5,254 bases of DNA, taken from Candidatus Portnoyibacteriota bacterium (lineage in GTDB: Bacteria; Patescibacteriota; Minisyncoccia; Portnoybacterales; GWB1-42-6). The notes below the pieces were generated by a model. It worked only from the letters and a program-made list of their open reading frames with translations. It did not search any database and was not told the origin of the DNA. The DNA lies in assembly GCA_028717445.1 (NCBI GenBank), contig JAQUNU010000046.1:1-5254 (forward strand), given 5' to 3'. Each line of letters begins with the position of its first letter. The stretch's first letter is position 1. Shown here piece after piece: positions 1 through 4,835 of the stretch. The translations under genes and the position numbers were made by a program.

Positions 1-60
1 AGGATTCCAATAGATAATAAATAAAAATAATGCCAACACTCCAAGCATTACGCTAAACAC
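1..60 (-). CDS. possible divergent gene, N-terminus only (hydrophobic, unidentified)
   Basis: Reading the minus strand from a GTG at 60-58, the frame stays open to the left edge and gives a 20-residue peptide (MFSVMLGVLALFLFIIYWNP), with a second possible start at the ATG at 48-46. It looks like the start of a membrane-anchored or signal-anchored protein: a run of about 14 hydrophobic residues followed by a tryptophan. No convincing Shine-Dalgarno precedes either start, and 20 codons are too few to identify a family. If real, it is transcribed away from the response regulator, and the hairpin at 60-92 would lie between the two divergent starts. AT-rich non-coding DNA can give such a hydrophobic stretch by chance, so this is tentative. 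Confidence 0.25.
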   Translation of the reverse strand, partial: MFSVMLGVLALFLFIIYWNP

Positions 61-92
61 GAAATTGCGAAAATCATTTTATCCGCATTTCG
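60..92. promoter_or_regulatory. imperfect hairpin just upstream of the response-regulator ribosome-binding site
   Basis: Read directly from the sequence: CGAAAT (60-65) pairs with ATTTCG (87-92), GCG (67-69) with CGC (84-86), and AAAA (70-73) with TTTT (77-80). This gives 13 base pairs with a 1-nt bulge (66), a 3-nt bulge (81-83) and a 3-nt loop. It ends two bases before GAGGT (94-98), the best Shine-Dalgarno candidate in the window. No T tract follows on the + strand, so it is not a classical terminator. It could be a dyad operator in a divergent control region or an RNA structure that affects ribosome access; which one is unknown. Confidence 0.4.
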
Positions 93-93
93 C

Positions 94-98
94 GAGGT
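94..98 (+). promoter_or_regulatory. Shine-Dalgarno-like GAGGT before the response regulator
   Basis: GAGGT lies 6 nt before the GTG at 105, a good spacing. It is the only strong anti-16S-like sequence before any gene in the window. It supports GTG 105 as the start over the in-frame ATG at 129, which has only a weak AGAAG 13 nt upstream. Confidence 0.5.
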
Positions 99-104
99 TA
101 GCCT

Positions 105-497
105 GTGTTTAGAAGTTTGCATCTTGACATGTCTAAAGTAATTTTGTTTGTGGAGGATGAACCAACTTTGCAAAAAACATTAGGCCGGGTTTTGGAGAAA
201 GAAGGATATGAAGTCCAAAGCGCGCTTGACGGGCAGAGCGGTTTGGCTTTGGTCAAGAGAATAAAGCCCAGCTTGGTTCTGCTGGATTTGATTTTGCCCA
301 AAATGGACGGGTTTGAAGTTTTGCAAAAAATAAAAGCTGACCCAGAAATTAAAAGCATTCCGGTTATTGTCCTGACAAATCTTGAAAGTTCTCAAGATAT
401 TGAAAAAGCTTTGAGTCTCGGCGCCAATAATTATCTGGTTAAGGCCAATTATGAGTTGGACGAAGTAATAGGGAGAGTGAAAGAGTTGGTGAAATAA
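105..497 (+). CDS. stand-alone receiver-domain response regulator linked to the pilus operon
   Basis: This is a single CheY-like receiver domain with no output domain; it should be phosphorylated on Asp by a histidine kinase. Numbering from the GTG at 105, the acidic pocket is E17-D18 (in VEDEP), the phospho-acceptor is D61 (in LLDLILPKMDG), the switch threonine is T91 (in VIVLTN) and the conserved lysine is K113 (in YLVK). All key residues are present, so it looks active. The 130 residues match one receiver domain. Start choice: GTG 105 has a well-spaced GAGGT, whereas ATG 129 gives the more typical N-terminus MSKVILFVEDEP and a 122-residue protein; the extra eight residues (MFRSLHLD) are not typical of the family. 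It precedes pilB by 88 bp on the same strand. By analogy with PilG/PilH-type receivers it may act by protein contact on the pilus machinery, but that is inference and no kinase is visible here. Confidence 0.9.
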   Translation: MFRSLHLDMSKVILFVEDEPTLQKTLGRVLEKEGYEVQSALDGQSGLALVKRIKPSLVLLDLILPKMDGFEVLQKIKADPEIKSIPVIVLTNLESSQDIEKALSLGANNYLVKANYELDEVIGRVKELVK

Positions 498-507
498 AAA
501 ATAATTG

Positions 508-539
508 CTATTGCTTTTTTGTCAGCGGAAAAGCAATAG
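508..539. repeat. perfect 11-bp inverted repeat between the response regulator and pilB
   Basis: CTATTGCTTTT (508-518) and AAAAGCAATAG (529-539) are exact reverse complements around a 10-nt spacer (519-528). The element starts about 10 nt after the response-regulator stop and ends 46 nt before the pilB start. On the + strand it is followed by AAAGAC rather than a T run, so it is not a textbook intrinsic terminator. Read on the minus strand, a T-rich stretch (TTATTTTT) follows the stem after a few bases, but no minus-strand gene is known here to need it. It may be a weak attenuator, an RNA-processing or stability hairpin that sets different levels of the two messages, or a dyad protein site. 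Confidence 0.5.
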
Positions 540-585
540 AAAGACTGCCGCCAGGGCGTATTTGTAAGAGATAAATTTAGAAAAA

Positions 586-2337
586 ATGCGCATTGAAACA
601 TCACAATTGAGGAGTTTTTTGCTTGATAGCAAACTGGTTAATGAAAGCCAGTTGAAAAAGCTGGAGAAAGAAGCGGAAGAAACGAATACAAAATTGACCG
701 ATCTGATTGTGCAAAAAGGAATGGCCAAGCAGGAGGATATTTCGCGTCTCCAGGCTTATATTTTAGGAATTCCATACGTAAACCTTGAGGAAGAGAATGT
801 TCCCCGGGAGGTTCTTTCGATTATTCCCGAACCGATCGCCCGAAAGTATAATATCGTCGCTTTCAAAAAGAACGGCCGGAATCTTGAGGTGGCCATGATT
901 GATCCAAATGATCTTCAGACAATCGAATTTATCAAAAAAAAAGCCGATTTGAAAATTTTACCCCGCTTAAGTTCTCAAGAAGGCATCAGAAATGTCTTAA
1001 GGCAATATCAAAAGAGTCTGGAGGCGGAATTCGGAGAACTGATCGATAAGGAGGCGAAAATTATTTCAGTTCCGGCTGATTCGGGCGGTGAACCAGGCAA
1101 AGAGGATTTGGAAAAAGCGGCTCAAGACATGCCAATTATCAAAATAGTGGACACTTTGCTCAAGCACGCCATTCTGCAAAAGGCCTCTGATATTCATATT
1201 GAACCCACGGAAAAAGAAGTGGTTGTCAGGTATCGCCTTGACGGCATTTTGCGTGACGCCATGCTTTTGCCAAAACAGGTGCAATCCGGAATTGTGGCCA
1301 GGATTAAAGTTTTGTCGAACCTCAAATTGGATGAACACCGTCTGCCGCAGGACGGAAGGTTCAAGGTTGAGACAGAGGAATATAAAATTTCTTTCCGCGT
1401 TTCGGTTTTGCCGGTTTTCGATGGCGAGAAGATAGTTATGCGTCTTTTGCCGGAGAGTTCGGCTGGTCTGACGTTGGAATCGCTCGGTTTCCGAGGCGGG
1501 GCGCTGGAAATATTTCACCAGAATATCAAAAAGCCGCATGGCATGATTTTGGTCACTGGGCCGACCGGTTCGGGCAAGACCACGACCCTTTATACCGCAA
1601 TGGATATTTTAAATACGCCGGACGTTAATATTTCTACGGTTGAGGACCCGATTGAATACCGCATGCGCCGGATAAACCAAACACAAGTGAATCCGAAGAC
1701 CGGCCTGACTTTCGCCAATGGGCTTCGCTCCCTTGTCCGCCAGGACCCGGATATCATCATGGTCGGCGAGATTCGCGACAATGAAACCGCTTCCCTGGCG
1801 ATTAACGCCGCGCTGACCGGCCATCTGGTGCTTTCGACTTTGCATACGAATTCGGCCGCCGGAGCCATGCCTCGTCTATTGGATATGGAGGTTGAACCAT
1901 TTTTAGTTGCTTCGACCGTCAACTGCATTATTGGCCAGCGGCTGGTGCGTCTTTTGCATCCGGACGCAAGAGAAAAATACAAATTGTCGGCTGCGGAGAT
2001 AAAATCGCTTGGAGAGCAATTCAATCTTATTGAAATTTTAGACATATTGCGCCAGGAGAAGATCGTTGGCGTCAAAGACGATTGGGCCGACATCGAATTT
2101 TATCGGCCCAAACCAACAAACGAATGCCCGGATGGATATAAGGGAAGGATCGGGATATATGAAATTTTTAATATGTCCGAATCTATCAAGCAGCTTGTCG
2201 TTACTCGTGTCACTTCCGATCACATAGAACAACAGGCAAAAAAGGAAGGAATGATCTCGATGTTGCAGGACGGATTTATCAAAGCGGTTCAGGGACTGAC
2301 GACCATCGAGGAGATTTTAAGAGTCACTAAAGAATAA
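586..2337 (+). CDS. pilB: type IV pilus assembly (extension) ATPase PilB / GspE family
   Basis: A cytoplasmic hexameric ATPase that powers pilin polymerisation through the PilC platform. Domains in order: an N-terminal MshEN/T2SSE_N-type region (about residues 5-150), a flexible linker rich in G, E and K (about 164-182), the N2 domain with ASDIHIEP (200-207), and the RecA-like core. Core motifs are all intact: Walker A GPTGSGKTT (325-333, K331), Asp box with E353-D354, Walker B ending DPDIIMVGE (387-395) and His box GHLVLSTLHTN (412-422). The 583 residues match PilB and are much longer than PilT (about 350), which lacks the N-terminal domain. The C-terminal tetracysteine zinc site of PilB/GspE is lost: the first pair is replaced by HPDA (458-461) and only C514 remains of the second. 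ATG 586 is the only start, because an in-frame TAA lies at 565-567. It has no good Shine-Dalgarno. It lies between the receiver gene and pilC. Confidence 0.97.
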   Translation: MRIETSQLRSFLLDSKLVNESQLKKLEKEAEETNTKLTDLIVQKGMAKQEDISRLQAYILGIPYVNLEEENVPREVLSIIPEPIARKYNIVAFKKNGRNLEVAMIDPNDLQTIEFIKKKADLKILPRLSSQEGIRNVLRQYQKSLEAEFGELIDKEAKIISVPADSGGEPGKEDLEKAAQDMPIIKIVDTLLKHAILQKASDIHIEPTEKEVVVRYRLDGILRDAMLLPKQVQSGIVARIKVLSNLKLDEHRLPQDGRFKVETEEYKISFRVSVLPVFDGEKIVMRLLPESSAGLTLESLGFRGGALEIFHQNIKKPHGMILVTGPTGSGKTTTLYTAMDILNTPDVNISTVEDPIEYRMRRINQTQVNPKTGLTFANGLRSLVRQDPDIIMVGEIRDNETASLAINAALTGHLVLSTLHTNSAAGAMPRLLDMEVEPFLVASTVNCIIGQRLVRLLHPDAREKYKLSAAEIKSLGEQFNLIEILDILRQEKIVGVKDDWADIEFYRPKPTNECPDGYKGRIGIYEIFNMSESIKQLVVTRVTSDHIEQQAKKEGMISMLQDGFIKAVQGLTTIEEILRVTKE

Positions 2338-2406
2338 TTAATAACCAAGCTACAAATATCAAAATCCAAGATTGAATTCTTGGTTATTGTTAATCGGTTA
2401 TTGATT
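2336..2406. repeat. palindromic intergenic element A (pilB-pilC spacer)
   Basis: Nearly the whole spacer is self-complementary. The left arm AATAACCAAG (2340-2349) is the exact reverse complement of CTTGGTTATT (2379-2388). The overlapping left arm 2336-2346 can instead pair with 2396-2406 over 11 positions, with one T·G wobble. A third option is CCAAGA (2366-2371) with TCTTGG (2378-2383) around a 6-nt loop. The second and first right arms share the direct repeat GGTTATTG (2382-2389 and 2396-2403). The element begins within the pilB stop codon and ends one base before the TTG at 2408. A related copy follows pilM (4768-4822): the first 16 bases from AATAACCAAG agree at 14 positions. It looks like a small dispersed intergenic repeat; a role in RNA stability or pilC translation is possible. 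Confidence 0.6.
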
Positions 2407-2407
2407 A

Positions 2408-3646
2408 TTGCAAAATTTGTCTTCATTTACTTATACCGCTATTTCTCCAAAAGGGGAGAAAAGCAGCGGCACAAAAGAGGCGGTAAGCGTTTCTGAACTG
2501 GCTAAATCTCTTCGGGAGGAAGGCCTTATTTTGACGTCCAGCCAATCCAGCCAAAAAGAAAAATCGGGCTTGAATTTCAAAAAAATTCTAGATGCCTTGC
2601 AATTCTTTAACCGGGTGCCCCTGGTTGAAAAAATGCTTTTTGCCAGGCATTTGGCGGTTATGGTGAAAGCGGGTTTTTCCCTGAACAAGGCCCTCCAGGT
2701 TTTGGTCATGCAGACGAAAAATCGGCATTTTCAAAAAATAATCTCTTCGCTTGAACAGGATGTGAGGCGCGGCACTTCTTTTGGCGACGCTTTGGCCAAA
2801 TTTCCCGAAGTTTTTTCAGATCTTTTCATAAATATGGTCAGAGTAGGGGAGACGGCCGGGAATCTCGAAGAAAATTTAAAATTGTTGGCTGTCCAGATGC
2901 AGAAAGATCACGACCTGCGCTCGAAAATAAAAAGCGCGATGATGTATCCGGCTGTAATCTTCGTCGCCATGCTCGGCATTGGGATTTCCATGATGATCTT
3001 TGTCGTGCCCAAGCTTGTTTCGGTTTTCGAAGAATTAAAAGTCGACCTGCCGCCGACCACCCGCCTTATCATCGCCTTGAGTCAATTTTTGACGAATTAT
3101 TGGTTTGTGGCGATTTTTATTCTGTTGGTCCTGTTTTTTTTGGCCCGTATCGCCCTGCGCAGCAAAAGAGGGAAAGAAATTTTTGACAGGGCAATTTTGA
3201 GCTCGCCTATTTTCGGGAATATTTCAAAAAAGATCAATTCGGCCAGGATGGCCAGAACCTTGAGTTCTCTTATCGAAAGCGGCGTGCCAATTATCCGGGC
3301 TTTGGAGATTTCGTCGGGCACTTTGTCAAATAATCTTTTTCGTTCTTCTTTGTTGGCGGCCAGTTACGAGGTGCAGAAAGGCAAGCCCCTGAGCGAAATT
3401 TTAGCCAGCTCAAAATCACTATACCCGCCTTTAGTCACCCAGATGATCCAGGTCGGCGAAGAAACCGGAACATTAGCCGAGATCACCGGCCGACTGGCGG
3501 AGTTCTATGAAGAGGAAGTTACAAACATCACCAAGAGTTTATCAACCATTATCGAGCCAATTCTTATGGTAATCATCGGCGCGGCTGTCGGACTTTTCGC
3601 TATTTCAATGATCCAGCCGATGTATTCGGTAATGAATAATGTTTAA
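2408..3646 (+). CDS. pilC: type IV pilus inner-membrane platform protein PilC / GspF family
   Basis: A polytopic inner-membrane protein that couples the PilB motor to pilin assembly. It has the two-fold repeated T2SSF architecture: first domain about residues 76-200 (LFARHLAVMVKAG at 77-89, RVGETAGNL at 145-153), second about 275-405 (the matching QVGEETGTL around 348-356). Membrane segments are visible at about 180-203, 231-250 and 385-405, and the N-terminal part is cytoplasmic. The 412 residues are a normal family length. The start is unusual: an in-frame TGA at 2402-2404 leaves no ATG upstream, so translation begins at TTG 2408 or TTG 2417, neither with a Shine-Dalgarno. TTG 2417 gives MSSFTYTA, which matches the usual PilC spacing (F at 4, Y at 6), and is a strong alternative. 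Its 70-bp spacer after pilB is palindromic. A pilT gene, often found between pilB and pilC, is absent. Confidence 0.95.
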   Translation: MQNLSSFTYTAISPKGEKSSGTKEAVSVSELAKSLREEGLILTSSQSSQKEKSGLNFKKILDALQFFNRVPLVEKMLFARHLAVMVKAGFSLNKALQVLVMQTKNRHFQKIISSLEQDVRRGTSFGDALAKFPEVFSDLFINMVRVGETAGNLEENLKLLAVQMQKDHDLRSKIKSAMMYPAVIFVAMLGIGISMMIFVVPKLVSVFEELKVDLPPTTRLIIALSQFLTNYWFVAIFILLVLFFLARIALRSKRGKEIFDRAILSSPIFGNISKKINSARMARTLSSLIESGVPIIRALEISSGTLSNNLFRSSLLAASYEVQKGKPLSEILASSKSLYPPLVTQMIQVGEETGTLAEITGRLAEFYEEEVTNITKSLSTIIEPILMVIIGAAVGLFAISMIQPMYSVMNNV

Positions 3647-3661
3647 TTTAGCCATGTTCGC

Positions 3662-3690
3662 TTTATTTTGCGGTTAGATTTTGTTATTAT
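3662..3690 (+). promoter_or_regulatory. possible weak promoter before pilM
   Basis: In the 53-bp AT-rich spacer after pilC, TATTAT (3685-3690) matches the -10 consensus at five of six positions. TTTATT (3662-3667) lies exactly 17 nt upstream as a poor -35 (three of six). Transcription would then start around 3697, within a few bases of the pilM ATG at 3700, giving a nearly leaderless message. In AT-rich DNA such matches occur often by chance. The alternative is simple read-through from pilC. Confidence 0.2.
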
Positions 3691-3699
3691 TTTAAAAGA

Positions 3700-4770
3700 A
3701 TGTTTATTCATGAAAAAAAATCAGCTTTTGGTCTTGACTTAAGCGATCTTTCCGTTAAGATTGCCGTCCTTGAACTGGCGCGGGAGGGCCGGGTCAGCTT
3801 GGCTAGTTTTGGCCGAGAAGAAATTGAAGCGGGAGTTATCGAAGGAGGGCAGATCAAAAAGGAAGAGGAATTAATAACTATCCTGAAAAATGCGGCCAGC
3901 CGGGTTAAGGGCGAAAAAATAAAAACGAAATATTGCGTGGTTTCTTTGCCTGAAACCGAATCTTATATCAGGGTTCTTAAGCTGCCGGTGTTGTCTTCAA
4001 AAGAAATGGGCGAAGCTATAAAATGGGAGATCGAAGCAAATATGCCCGTGGCTATTGATGAGGTTTATTTTGATTGGCAATTGATTAGTGATGAAAAAAG
4101 CAGCGGTTCCAATGTTCTGGTTGGCGCTTTGCCCAAGGCCTTGGTTGATCCATATCTTGGCGTGCTCAAAAAAGCAGGATTTTTGCCTCTGGCTTTTGAG
4201 ATTGAGTCTCTGGCCACTGCCAGGGCTTTGATAAAAAAAGACGCCTGGAGCCAGCCATTGATGATTGTCGATTTCGGAGCCAAGCGCACGAGCCTGATTG
4301 TGTTTGCAGGAAATTCGGTCTGGTTTACCTGCAGCTTGGCGATCTCTAATTCTGTTCTTATCCAGGAGATAGCGAATTCCCTTAAGATCGATTTTGAAAA
4401 AGCAAAGAAACTTAAATTTGAGAAAGGAATGGAAAAAACTGAAGAGAATAAAGAAGTTTATGCCGTTTTGGAGCCGCGTCTCCTTGAGCTTGTCGGGGAA
4501 ATAAAAAGATATATTGATTATTGTCAGTCACGGCTTCTGCCGAAATATTTTTCCGAAGTTCAGAAAATCATAGTTTGCGGCGGCGGCGCCAATCTTAAGG
4601 GCGTTTGCGAATTCCTTTCCGGACAGCTCAAGATTGGCGTGGAGCTGGGAAATCCTTGGATTAATATTCTGAATTCGGAAAATAAAGAATCTCCGGCTTT
4701 GCCCTTTGAGGATTCTTTGAGCTTTACCACGTCTTTGGGTTTGGCTTTGGGAGGAATTAATTTATTTTAA
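3700..4770 (+). CDS. pilM: type IV pilus assembly protein PilM (actin-like ATP-binding)
   Basis: A cytoplasmic, actin/FtsA-like protein that binds the N-terminal tail of PilN and ties the alignment complex to the motor side of the pilus machine. Visible fold signatures: the phosphate-1 loop at about residues 10-24 (FGLDLSDLSVKIAVL), the phosphate-2 strand-turn at 188-201 (MIVDFGAKRTSLIV) and the adenosine loop with CGGGANLKG (293-301). A 1C-type subdomain lies between the two phosphate motifs, including KWEIEANMP. The 356 residues are a normal PilM length. ATG 3700 is the first usable start after the in-frame TAG at 3649-3651. It has no Shine-Dalgarno, only an A-rich AAAAGA just before it. 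It follows pilC by 53 bp and precedes pilN by 65 bp, the conserved pilM-pilN order. Its stop codon forms part of the second palindromic element. Confidence 0.94.
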   Translation: MFIHEKKSAFGLDLSDLSVKIAVLELAREGRVSLASFGREEIEAGVIEGGQIKKEEELITILKNAASRVKGEKIKTKYCVVSLPETESYIRVLKLPVLSSKEMGEAIKWEIEANMPVAIDEVYFDWQLISDEKSSGSNVLVGALPKALVDPYLGVLKKAGFLPLAFEIESLATARALIKKDAWSQPLMIVDFGAKRTSLIVFAGNSVWFTCSLAISNSVLIQEIANSLKIDFEKAKKLKFEKGMEKTEENKEVYAVLEPRLLELVGEIKRYIDYCQSRLLPKYFSEVQKIIVCGGGANLKGVCEFLSGQLKIGVELGNPWINILNSENKESPALPFEDSLSFTTSLGLALGGINLF

Positions 4771-4822
4771 TAACCAAGAAACAAGCTCCAAATTGATTTT
4801 TAAGGAATTTGCTCGGTTATTA
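4768..4822. repeat. palindromic intergenic element B (pilM-pilN spacer)
   Basis: TAATAACC (4768-4775) and GGTTATTA (4815-4822) are exact reverse complements. Inside them CAAATT (4789-4794) pairs with AATTTG (4806-4811), so the segment can fold as a two-part stem with an uneven internal loop. The left end, AATAACCAAG plus the next six bases, resembles element A after pilB (14 of 16 identical). As in element A, the left arm begins on the stop codon of the preceding gene and the right arm contains GGTTATT. AAGGA (4802-4806) lies within it but is 29 nt from the pilN start, too far for an ordinary ribosome-binding site. It is probably a second member of a dispersed intergenic repeat family. Confidence 0.5.
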
Positions 4823-4835
4823 TATTTTCAGTTTT

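Noticed and set aside
124..152. TTGACA at 124-129 as a -35 promoter box
   Set aside because: It overlaps the alternative response-regulator start, and no TATAAT-like sequence lies 16-18 nt downstream.
1066..1539. 157-codon minus-strand frame inside pilB
   Set aside because: It lies antisense to the conserved N2 and core region of PilB, has no recognisable domain and arises from codon bias of the real gene.
1590..2093. 167-codon minus-strand frame inside pilB
   Set aside because: Antisense to the Walker B and His box region; the composition is low in family-like patterns and it is explained as a shadow of pilB.
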